A stretch of 11,149 nucleotides of DNA, from contig UQFW01000049.1 of assembly GCA_900540405.1 (NCBI GenBank), positions 1 through 11,149 of the forward strand, read 5' to 3'. Origin of the DNA: Candidatus Avelusimicrobium faecicola. Its GTDB lineage: Bacteria; Elusimicrobiota; Elusimicrobia; Elusimicrobiales; Elusimicrobiaceae. This document shows positions 5,739 to 11,149 of the stretch, in pieces; positions within the stretch are counted from its first letter, which is position 1, and every line of letters starts with the position of its first letter. The notes beneath the pieces are model-generated. The model saw only the letters and a list, made by a program, of their open reading frames with translations, made no database searches and had not been told where the DNA came from. The position numbers and the translations under genes are program-made.

Positions 5739-6947
5739 ATGAACCGTTTATACCGTTTTGTTTGTGCGCACCGCCCGCTGTGCGTGGCGTGGGAAAGTTT
5801 GCGCTGGCTGGGGCATAAAATTTGTTTTTTCCACCATACCAAAACCCCGGTCTGGTACCGTTTTGATAAAAAATACGCGCCGGGGGAAACTCCGGCCGAA
5901 ACCCTGCCTGTCAATGCGGAGTGGTACCGTATTTCCCGCCCGCTCTACCGCCACGAACACGTTTATTATAATGTGGATGCGGCCCTAAAAGCCAACCCCC
6001 GCGTAAAGGGGCTGGCGTTGGTGTTTTTTATGGGTATTGGGGATTATTTGTATACAACCCCCATGTTGGAGGCCCTCAAACAAAAATACCCGCAGTTGCC
6101 GTTTTATGCGTATGTGGGCGCGCAGTTTGACCGCAATAACTCCCCCTTGGTGGGCAAACTGTTGGAAACCAACCCGCATTTTGAAAAAGTGTTCTATTTT
6201 ACAGGCTCCCGCCACCCGCTGATTTGGAAGAATTACGACTATTCCGCCGCCTTAAAAGACGTGCCGGAAGATTTTTTAGTTATGCCCGTTTATTACGATT
6301 ACGGCGTGCATATTCCGCACCGCGTGAGCAGTTTGTTTGAAACCTTTAATTTGCCGGTTCCCGCCCAAACGCCCGCGCCGGTGATGTACTTCCCTAAAGA
6401 GCTGTCGCCGGTGGTGGCGGAGTATCTGGCCCGCGCGGAGCGGGGCGCGCAAGGCAAAAAAGGCATTGTGTTTTTGCAGTTGGATTCCCGCGGCTCTGCC
6501 TACACTTATCCGCACATGGTGCCTTTGGCGGAGGGGTTAATGAAAGCGGGGTATTTTGTAATGAGCGTGACGAAAGGCGGCCCGGAAAACAACCCGGATT
6601 ACCTGTTGGTGGATATTAAAAAATTATCCATTAACGAAACCTGGCACCTGCTCCACCTGTTAAAAGCGCGGTTTGCTTTGTATGTAATTGCGGTAAACTC
6701 CGTGTTTTGGGCGGCTTCGGCGGGGCTGAATTTGCCCAATTTGGGGCTCCAACACTGGGTGGATAAAAAAGTGCATAATTTGTGGTACCCCAATATACAG
6801 GTTGTGACGGATTACATCTACCCGCTGTTGCCGCGTGAAAAGCAAATTGTGGCTCCGGCGGAAAGTTTTACGCCGCACAACCGCAAAATTATAGATTATA
6901 AGCCGGATTGGGTGATTAAGTGGTTCAAGCAGACGTTTGAAAAATAA
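5739..6947 (+). CDS. GT9-like (heptosyltransferase-type) glycosyltransferase
   Basis: A 402-aa protein with the two-domain pattern of the GT-B fold glycosyltransferase family 9. The N-terminal part has KGLALVFFMGIGDYLYTTPMLEALKQKYP at about 90-118, matching the family's loop and helix (G-x-GD ... TP ... L). The C-terminal half has a donor-site-like region, FLQLDSRGSAYTYPHMVPLAEGL at about 245-267, and AVNSVFWAASAGLNLPNLGL at 318-337, the place of the usual G-x-DSG-x-x-H-LAAA segment. The first 89 residues are basic and aromatic with no clear membrane helix. Such enzymes usually transfer heptose or a similar sugar to lipopolysaccharide core at the inner membrane, but the acceptor cannot be read here. 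An in-frame Met at 5631 is rejected as start because it abuts the palindrome and has no ribosome site; AAGGGGG (5720-5726) precedes 5739. Confidence 0.75.
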   Translation: MNRLYRFVCAHRPLCVAWESLRWLGHKICFFHHTKTPVWYRFDKKYAPGETPAETLPVNAEWYRISRPLYRHEHVYYNVDAALKANPRVKGLALVFFMGIGDYLYTTPMLEALKQKYPQLPFYAYVGAQFDRNNSPLVGKLLETNPHFEKVFYFTGSRHPLIWKNYDYSAALKDVPEDFLVMPVYYDYGVHIPHRVSSLFETFNLPVPAQTPAPVMYFPKELSPVVAEYLARAERGAQGKKGIVFLQLDSRGSAYTYPHMVPLAEGLMKAGYFVMSVTKGGPENNPDYLLVDIKKLSINETWHLLHLLKARFALYVIAVNSVFWAASAGLNLPNLGLQHWVDKKVHNLWYPNIQVVTDYIYPLLPREKQIVAPAESFTPHNRKIIDYKPDWVIKWFKQTFEK

Positions 6948-6951
6948 ACAC

Positions 6952-6980
6952 TTGCTTTTTGAATTTGCATAACATAAACT
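6952..6980 (+). promoter_or_regulatory. Possible promoter of prepilin 2
   Basis: TTGCTT (6952-6957), a 17-bp spacer and TAAACT (6975-6980) lie in the 60-bp gap after the glycosyltransferase. No terminator hairpin is visible in that gap, so read-through from the glycosyltransferase is also possible. Confidence 0.4.
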
Positions 6981-7007
6981 ATAAACAATTATAAAAGGGA
7001 GGTTTTT

Positions 7008-7487
7008 ATGAAAAATAAGGGGTTTACCCTGATAGAATTATTGGTAGTGGTGTTGATTATAGGTATTTTGGCCGCAATCGCGGTGCCGAAGTATGAAAAA
7101 GCGGTAATGAAAGCGCGTATTGCCGAGGCTAAAACCACCTTAAAAGCGCTGGTGGAGGCTACCCAAATATATATTTTAACGAACGACGAAACTCCGCCAA
7201 GCATGGATAAATTAGATGTCCGCCCGCCGGCCTCCGGCAACTGGCGCTATTTTTACCGCACTTGTGATGGCAAAGGAACCAAACTGGGCTGTTCCCTTTC
7301 CGCCGAACCCTTAAAACCCGGCTTGCCGGTAGTGGGTACGGAAACGCGGGATTATGACCCGACAGATTCTTTGTACGGCGTATTTGAAGCGATTGAAAAT
7401 AATTCCAATATTACGAATAAAGATGCTTGTTCCAAATACGGCGGAAAGATAAAATCCTCCGGCACGGATAATTACTGCGATTTATAA
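7008..7487 (+). CDS. Type IV prepilin-like protein 2
   Basis: A 159-aa protein with the leader MKNKG, cleavage expected between Gly5 and Phe6, and the conserved Glu at precursor position 10 (mature Glu5). The segment FTLIELLVVVLIIGIL is identical to prepilin 1, and the identity extends in part to VPKYEKAVMKAR. The head domain differs completely and has four cysteines (86, 95, 141, 157), compatible with two disulfides. The C-terminal Cys157, three residues from the end, recalls the disulfide loop of classical type IV pilins; that is inference. AAGGGAGG directly before the start is a strong ribosome site. It follows the GT9-like gene on the same strand and ends at a strong terminator. Whether it is a pilin or a pseudopilin is not decidable here. 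Confidence 0.93.
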   Translation: MKNKGFTLIELLVVVLIIGILAAIAVPKYEKAVMKARIAEAKTTLKALVEATQIYILTNDETPPSMDKLDVRPPASGNWRYFYRTCDGKGTKLGCSLSAEPLKPGLPVVGTETRDYDPTDSLYGVFEAIENNSNITNKDACSKYGGKIKSSGTDNYCDL

Positions 7488-7498
7488 TCTGTTCAGCC

Positions 7499-7536
7499 AA
7501 AAAAACGCCCCGGGTTTTGGCCCGGGGTGTTTTTTT
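7499..7536. terminator. Bidirectional terminator between prepilin 2 and the nitroreductase
   Basis: CGCCCCGGG (7506-7514) pairs with CCCGGGGTG (7521-7529) around the loop TTTTGG, with one G-U wobble on the + strand. It is flanked by an A tract (7499-7505) and a T tract (7530-7536) that extend the stem. It stands 11 bases past the prepilin stop and 9 bases past the stop of the convergent nitroreductase, so one hairpin probably serves both. Confidence 0.92.
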
Positions 7537-7545
7537 CAAAACTAC

Positions 7546-8091
7546 TTATTCCTTATATTCGTTATAACTTACTTTTTTATCAAAGGCTTCGCGGGGGCGC
7601 GCATCCGGCGTTTCGGCGGGGTAGCCCATAGCAATTAAATGCTCAATTTTTTTGCCTTTGGGCAGGTGGAAAAATTTTTCCGCTTTGTCGGAATTTAACC
7701 AACCAATCCAGCAGGTGCCAAGGCCTAAGTCCCACGCGCGCAACACCAGTTGTTCGCCGGAAATACCCTGGTCCACCAAATAAAATTCCGTCCGGCGGAA
7801 GTAATTGCCAATCCGGCTGGTAAAGGAGCCTTTGTCGGACACGGCGGCAATCAGCACCGGGGCTTTTTCGGCCCATTTGCTCATGGCGTACACGCCGCTG
7901 AAAGCCTCTTGGCAGAAAGCCGCTTTTACTTGCGGGTCGTCAATTACAATGTAATGCCACGGTTGGGAATTACAGGCGGACGGCGCCAGCCGGGCCGCTT
8001 CCAAACAGGCGTTGATTTTTTCCCGCTCTACGGGTTTATCCTGATATTTACGCACACTGCGGCGCGTTAAAATAGCTTGTTCCAGTTCCAT
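7546..8091 (-). CDS. Nitroreductase-family flavoprotein
   Basis: A 181-aa protein of the FMN-dependent nitroreductase superfamily. The N-terminal RRSVRKYQDKPV (10-21) and APSACNSQPWHYIV (36-49) are the usual FMN-contacting blocks. GISGEQLVLRAWDLGLGTCWIGW (about 109-131) and LIAMGYP (152-158) complete the family pattern. These enzymes are cytoplasmic homodimers that use NAD(P)H to reduce nitro-aromatics, quinones or flavins; the true substrate cannot be read from sequence. The length is typical of the compact subgroup. AGGAGA on the coding strand stands just before the start. It is transcribed divergently from dapF across a 63-bp gap and ends at the terminator shared with prepilin 2. No ferredoxin domain is fused to it. 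Confidence 0.92.
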   Translation of the reverse strand: MELEQAILTRRSVRKYQDKPVEREKINACLEAARLAPSACNSQPWHYIVIDDPQVKAAFCQEAFSGVYAMSKWAEKAPVLIAAVSDKGSFTSRIGNYFRRTEFYLVDQGISGEQLVLRAWDLGLGTCWIGWLNSDKAEKFFHLPKGKKIEHLIAMGYPAETPDARPREAFDKKVSYNEYKE

Positions 8092-8126
8092 AAAAAATTA
8101 TCTCCTAAAACTATCTTATCATTTTA

Positions 8127-8132
8127 TACAAT
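8127..8132 (+). promoter_or_regulatory. Candidate -10 box of dapF
   Basis: TACAAT (in TTATACAAT) lies 22 bases before the ATG and five bases before the ribosome site. No good -35 box is visible 17 bases upstream. The context resembles the -10 of nifJ (TTATACAAT). Confidence 0.45.
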
Positions 8133-8154
8133 AACAAAAGGGAGAATAAAATTT

Positions 8155-8988
8155 ATGCAATTTACCAAATATAACGGTTTAGGAAACGATTTTGTTTTTG
8201 TAAACACGTTTAAGCACCCGGTGCAAGACCCGTTCCGCGCGGCTAAAATTTTGTGTGACCGCCGCCGCGGCGTTGGGGCAGACGGGCTAATATTAATCGG
8301 GCCGTCTACCGTCAATGATGTGCGTATGCGCGTGATAAATGCGGACGGCAGCGAAGCGCAAATGTGCGGCAACGCCTCGCGCTGTGTGCCGTTTTTTGTG
8401 CGGGAACAGGGTATTCTGGATAAAAATGAACTGACCCTGGAAACTTTAGCCGGGCCGATTTTTACCAAAATTGTGGACGAAGCCAAGGGTTTGGTGACGG
8501 TGGATATGGGCATACCGCGTTTGTTGCGGGGGCAAATACCCATGACGGGGGACCCCGCCGAATGTGCCATAGATATCCCCTTGCAAATGCCGGCGGAAGT
8601 AGTGTACGGCACGGCGGTATCCATGGGCAACCCGCATTTTGTAATGTTCGGGCCGGACGCGGAGCATGTGCCGGTGGAAGTATACGGCCCGCAGGTGGAA
8701 AACCACCCCATGTTCCCGCAAAAAACGAATGTGGAATTTGTGACGGTACTAGACAAAAACACCGTGCGTATGCGCGTGTGGGAGCGCGGCGCAGGCATTA
8801 CGCAGGCGTGCGGAACCGGCGCTTGCGCCAGTGTGGTGGCGGCGGTTATCAGCGGGAAAACCAACCGCCATGTGACGGTAAAGCTGGACGGCGGCGCCTT
8901 GCAAATTGACTGGCCGGAACAAACACATATTTTTATGACCGGCCCCGCCGAAAAAACTTTTACAGGTACTTGGGAGAAACCACTGTGA
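8155..8988 (+). CDS. dapF: Diaminopimelate epimerase
   Basis: A 277-aa enzyme that epimerises LL-diaminopimelate to meso-diaminopimelate, the cross-linking residue of peptidoglycan and precursor of lysine; it acts in the cytoplasm without cofactor. The start [15 protein letters not shown] is the family N-terminus, with AAAGGGAG (8137-8144) upstream, so an in-frame Met at 8077 is rejected. The two catalytic cysteines are Cys71 in [16 protein letters not shown] and Cys219 in ACGTGACA. The GNPHFV block is at 159-164 and WERGAG at 209-214. Length and motifs are those of a complete, functional DapF. Its stop overlaps the dapL start by 4 bp, so the two are probably translated from one mRNA in coupled fashion. 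It lies divergent to the nitroreductase. Confidence 0.97.
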   Translation: MQFTKYNGLGNDFVFVNTFKHPVQDPFRAAKILCDRRRGVGADGLILIGPSTVNDVRMRVINADGSEAQMCGNASRCVPFFVREQGILDKNELTLETLAGPIFTKIVDEAKGLVTVDMGIPRLLRGQIPMTGDPAECAIDIPLQMPAEVVYGTAVSMGNPHFVMFGPDAEHVPVEVYGPQVENHPMFPQKTNVEFVTVLDKNTVRMRVWERGAGITQACGTGACASVVAAVISGKTNRHVTVKLDGGALQIDWPEQTHIFMTGPAEKTFTGTWEKPL

Positions 8989-10214
8989 CTTTACTAAACC
9001 AAAATTACTTAAAATTACCCGGCAGTTATTTATTTTCCGAAATTGCCAAAAAGGTGGCCGCTTTTAAGGCCGCCCACCCGGATAAATCCGTCATCAGCCT
9101 GGGGATTGGGGACGTTTCCGCCCCGCTGGCCCCGGCGGTGGTGGAGGCGTTGCAAAAAGCCTCGCTGGAAATGGGTTCTGCGGACACGTTCCGCGGCTAC
9201 GGGCCGGAGCAAGGCTATGCTTTCTTGCGCGAAGCCATTTTGCAAAACGATTATACCGCGCGCGGCATTCACCTGTCTGCCGATGAAATTTTTGTAAGTG
9301 ACGGCGCCAAAAGTGATGTGGCCAACTTTCAGGAATTATTTTCGCCCTCGTGCGTGGTGGCGGTGCAAAACCCGGTTTATCCCGTATATGTGGATACTAA
9401 TGTAATGGCGGGGCGCACGGGCCCTTTTGCAAACGGCGCGTTTGCGGGGCTGGTGTATTTGCCTTGCACGCAACAAAACGCTTTCACGCCGGATTTGCCC
9501 CACACGCGGGCGGATTTGGTGTATTTATGCTCCCCCAATAACCCCACCGGTGCGGCGCTCACGCGCGAACAACTCACCCGCTGGGTCAACTGGGCCAAAG
9601 CGAACCATGCCGTTATTTTGTTTGACAGCGCGTACGAGGCGTTTATTTCCCAGCCGGATGTGCCGCACTCTATTTACGAAATCCCCGGCGCGCAGGAAGT
9701 GGCGGTGGAGTTCCGCTCTTTTTCAAAAACGGCCGGATTTACCGGCACGCGCTGTGCGTATACTGTGGTGCCCAAAGCCCTGCAAGTGCAGGACGAATCG
9801 GGCCAAAATTACAGCTTAAATGCGTTGTGGCTGCGCCGCCAAACCACCAAGTTTAACGGGGTGCCCTATATTGTGCAACGCGCGGCCGAGGCCGTTTATT
9901 CTCCCGCCGGAAAAGCGCAAACGCGCCAAGCGGTGCAAACGTATATGCAAAATGCGCAAGTGATTTTATCGGCCTTGCAAAATGCCGGGCTGACGGCCTA
10001 CGGCGGCGTAAATGCGCCGTACATTTGGCTCAAAACGCCAAACGGGCTTGATTCTTGGGCGTTTTTTGATAAACTGTTATCAGAGGCGTGCGTTGTGGGA
10101 ACGCCGGGCGTGGGGTTTGGCGCGTGCGGGGAGGGGTTCTTCCGCTTAACGGCATTTAACACCCCGCAACTGACCCAGCAGGCCGCCGGGCGCATAGCGG
10201 CACTGACGTTTTAA
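8985..10214 (+). CDS. dapL: LL-diaminopimelate aminotransferase
   Basis: A 409-aa PLP-dependent fold-type I aminotransferase that converts tetrahydrodipicolinate directly to LL-diaminopimelate with glutamate as amino donor, so the succinylase or acetylase steps are not needed. The N-terminus ([19 protein letters not shown]) is characteristic of DapL. Key sites are DGAKSD (106-111), SPNNPTG (183-189), D214 and Y217, the PLP lysine Lys248 in [12 protein letters not shown], and Arg387 for the substrate carboxylate. The length equals the family norm. The GTG at 8985 is chosen: GGGAG (8972-8976) is spaced for it, and GTGA overlaps the dapF stop. A TTG at 8970 would place that ribosome site inside the coding region. 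With DapF it covers two consecutive steps. Assignment as DapL rather than another aminotransferase is well supported by the dapF context. Confidence 0.95.
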   Translation: MTLLNQNYLKLPGSYLFSEIAKKVAAFKAAHPDKSVISLGIGDVSAPLAPAVVEALQKASLEMGSADTFRGYGPEQGYAFLREAILQNDYTARGIHLSADEIFVSDGAKSDVANFQELFSPSCVVAVQNPVYPVYVDTNVMAGRTGPFANGAFAGLVYLPCTQQNAFTPDLPHTRADLVYLCSPNNPTGAALTREQLTRWVNWAKANHAVILFDSAYEAFISQPDVPHSIYEIPGAQEVAVEFRSFSKTAGFTGTRCAYTVVPKALQVQDESGQNYSLNALWLRRQTTKFNGVPYIVQRAAEAVYSPAGKAQTRQAVQTYMQNAQVILSALQNAGLTAYGGVNAPYIWLKTPNGLDSWAFFDKLLSEACVVGTPGVGFGACGEGFFRLTAFNTPQLTQQAAGRIAALTF

Positions 10215-10232
10215 CGCTACATTTGATACAAT
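10203..10232 (+). promoter_or_regulatory. Possible promoter of prepilin 3
   Basis: CTGACG (10203-10208), an 18-bp spacer and TACAAT (10227-10232) overlap the end of dapL. No terminator separates dapL from prepilin 3, so read-through from dapFL is also possible. Confidence 0.45.
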
Positions 10233-10256
10233 AAAAAAGACAAAAGGAGATAACAC

Positions 10257-10745
10257 ATGAAACGTTCCAACCAAGGGTTTACCTTAATTGAACTTTTAAC
10301 CGTAGTGCTGATTATCGGCATTTTAACCTCGGTAGCGCTGCCGAACTACACCCGCAGTGTAGAGCGTTCCCGCGCGGTGGAGGCAATGGCTTCTATTAAA
10401 GCTATTAATGATTCCATTTATACTTATTATGCCAAACACCAGGAATGTCCTACCACGTTTGACCAACTGATGGTAGACGTGCCCGGCGGCGGAAACAGCG
10501 CCACGGCGGTGGGGAATAATTTTACGTTCAAACTGGGGGGGAACGGCACTTCCCGCATTTTTGGTACTACTTGTTCCAGCGTGGTGGCCGTACGCCAGAC
10601 GGCTTCTTATGAATACCGCATTTGGAACCCGTATACCACCGCTACCGGGGTTAAACGCTCTTTGGCGTGCAAAGGGGAAAACCCCAAAAGCACCGGGGTT
10701 TGTGATTCGTTGGATTTAGCCACCGGCACACCGCCTATGAAGTAG
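10257..10745 (+). CDS. Type IV prepilin-like protein 3
   Basis: A 162-aa protein with the leader MKRSNQG, cleavage expected between Gly7 and Phe8, and the conserved mature Glu5 (precursor Glu12) in FTLIELLTVVLIIGIL. It is less close to prepilins 1 and 2: after the hydrophobic helix it reads LPNYTRSVERSRAVEA, where the other two have YEKAVMK. The head has four cysteines (64, 106, 138, 149), even in number as in the other two, fitting disulfide-bonded surface domains. AAAGGAGA (10243-10250) is a well-placed ribosome site. It starts 42 bp after dapL and ends at its own terminator. No assembly or peptidase gene is nearby. The role as pilin or pseudopilin is undecided. Confidence 0.93.
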   Translation: MKRSNQGFTLIELLTVVLIIGILTSVALPNYTRSVERSRAVEAMASIKAINDSIYTYYAKHQECPTTFDQLMVDVPGGGNSATAVGNNFTFKLGGNGTSRIFGTTCSSVVAVRQTASYEYRIWNPYTTATGVKRSLACKGENPKSTGVCDSLDLATGTPPMK

Positions 10746-10761
10746 ATTTATTCCAACCTGC

Positions 10762-10792
10762 AACCGGGTGCATAAAAGCGCCCGGTTTTTTT
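10762..10792 (+). terminator. Intrinsic terminator of prepilin 3
   Basis: AACCGGGTGC (10762-10771) pairs with GCGCCCGGTT (10778-10787), with one U-G wobble and a 6-nt loop, followed by a T tract to 10792. It lies 16 bases past the prepilin stop. Its AACCGGGTGC arm is the same as in the terminator at 129-162. Confidence 0.9.
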
Positions 10793-10822
10793 GTGCCCCT
10801 GGAATGCCCCTTAAAAAAACAG

Positions 10823-10851
10823 TTGCAAAATACGGTCAGATAATGTACTAT
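10823..10851 (+). promoter_or_regulatory. Sigma-70-type promoter of the 53-aa gene
   Basis: The -35 box is TTGCAA (10823-10828), the spacer is 17 bp, and the -10 box is TACTAT (10846-10851). The predicted start near 10858 gives an AT-rich leader of about 50 nt. Confidence 0.65.
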
Positions 10852-10910
10852 TTTTGCATTATATAATAATAAATAATTAAGTATATTTAACGCAAGATGA
10901 GAGGAACCCC

Positions 10911-11072
10911 ATGGCAGACAAGAAAAAGGATATTTCCGAGGGAGCAGACCGCGGTAGTAAGGCCGCAGGCAGTGTTGGGGCTTTTTTTAAGCAGTTAAAT
11001 TGGGATATTGTTTCTTTTTTTCCGAACAGCCCGTGTGCGCGCGATAAGAAGAAACCCAAAGAAAAAGAATGA
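10911..11072 (+). CDS. Small Lys-rich protein of 53 residues, unrecognised
   Basis: An ATG with GAGAGGA (10900-10906) before it opens a 53-aa frame ending in TGA. The N-terminus (MADKKKDISEGADRG) and C-terminus (ARDKKKPKEKE) are strongly charged. The middle, about 21-40, is hydrophobic and aromatic (VGAFFKQLNW, then DIVSFFP) and could form a short amphipathic or membrane-associating helix. It holds one cysteine (42). It is preceded by a good promoter and separated from prepilin 3 by a terminator, so it starts a new transcription unit. I do not recognise the family. Its support as a gene is the promoter, ribosome site and stop arrangement, not homology. An antisense frame over the same bases lacks comparable signals. 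Confidence 0.65.
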   Translation: MADKKKDISEGADRGSKAAGSVGAFFKQLNWDIVSFFPNSPCARDKKKPKEKE

Positions 11073-11149
11073 TTTTATCTGCCGGGTGCGCGGGTGTGAT
11101 AGCGGCGGCAGGCCCCTTTACTTGGGGTTGTGGCGTTTCGGCCCGGCGG
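11069..11149 (+). CDS. Possible start of a coupled downstream gene (partial)
   Basis: An ATG at 11069 overlaps the stop of the 53-aa gene (ATGA) and opens a frame that stays open to the window end, 27 codons. The visible residues are mostly small and hydrophobic (MILSAGCAGVIAAAGP), then Trp, Cys and two Arg. The LSAGC stretch is reminiscent of a lipobox, but there is no basic N-terminus before it. The 4-bp overlap is typical of translational coupling, but the ribosome site is weak (an A/G-rich stretch inside the upstream gene). It could be a chance frame. Confidence 0.35.
   Translation, partial: MILSAGCAGVIAAAGPFTWGCGVSARR

Noticed and set aside
8077..8154. N-terminal extension of dapF by 26 residues
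   Set aside because: It would overlap the nitroreductase start, and the canonical DapF N-terminus with a good ribosome site begins at 8155.
8365..8387. DapF active-site block reads CGNASRC where many enzymes have CGNG-x-RC
   Set aside because: Ala at that position is accepted in the DapF family pattern as I recall it, and both catalytic cysteines are present.
8124..8864. Long - strand open frame (246 codons) across dapF
   Set aside because: It is antisense to a complete dapF with both catalytic cysteines, its product has no recognisable motif, and it has no ribosome site.
8970..8984. TTG start for dapL
   Set aside because: The ribosome site GGGAG at 8972-8976 would fall inside the gene; the GTG at 8985 is correctly spaced and overlaps the dapF stop.
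10877..11059. - strand frame (60 codons) opposite the small 53-aa gene
   Set aside because: It lacks a ribosome site and promoter, while the + strand frame has both.

Overview
The window reads as a chromosomal segment of an anaerobic, Gram-negative-type bacterium, most plausibly a member of the Elusimicrobiota (an Elusimicrobium-like gut lineage). This is inference from the gene set. There are three separate type IV prepilin-like genes scattered among unrelated housekeeping genes, a large homodimeric pyruvate:ferredoxin oxidoreductase, and a dapF-dapL pair, which indicates the aminotransferase route to meso-diaminopimelate. A GT9-like glycosyltransferase and a nitroreductase also fit. Elusimicrobium genomes are known for many dispersed prepilin-like genes. 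No rRNA or other phylogenetic marker is present, so the assignment is not proven.

Layout: the 3' end of an unrecognised + strand gene (3-107) and its terminator; a - strand membrane-anchored ankyrin-repeat protein (216-938); a divergent intergenic region with a perfect 18-bp inverted repeat; prepilin 1 (1151-1657, +); a convergent gap holding a tandem duplication of the nifJ 3' end; nifJ/PFOR (1913-5482, -) with a recognisable promoter and a hairpin-rich leader; a perfect 18-bp palindrome; a GT9-like glycosyltransferase (5739-6947, +); prepilin 2 (7008-7487, +); a terminator shared by convergent genes; a nitroreductase (7546-8091, -); dapF (8155-8988, +) overlapping dapL (8985-10214, +) by 4 bp; prepilin 3 (10257-10745, +) and its terminator; and a 53-aa Lys-rich small protein (10911-11072, +) with a possible overlapping downstream gene running off the window.

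How the genes work together: PFOR is central to anaerobic pyruvate oxidation and supplies reduced ferredoxin. DapL and DapF are two consecutive steps, tetrahydrodipicolinate to LL-DAP to meso-DAP, feeding lysine and peptidoglycan. The GT9-like enzyme and the prepilins point to the cell surface. The prepilins share an almost identical N-terminal segment but have unrelated, Cys-containing C-terminal parts.

The most interesting signals are regulatory and structural rather than a new enzyme system. A dyad TTTAC-N6-GTAAA occurs in two divergent intergenic regions, the last 19 codons of nifJ plus its terminator are tandemly duplicated, and the prepilin genes are dispersed as single units. I saw no mobile element gene, CRISPR array, tRNA or rRNA.
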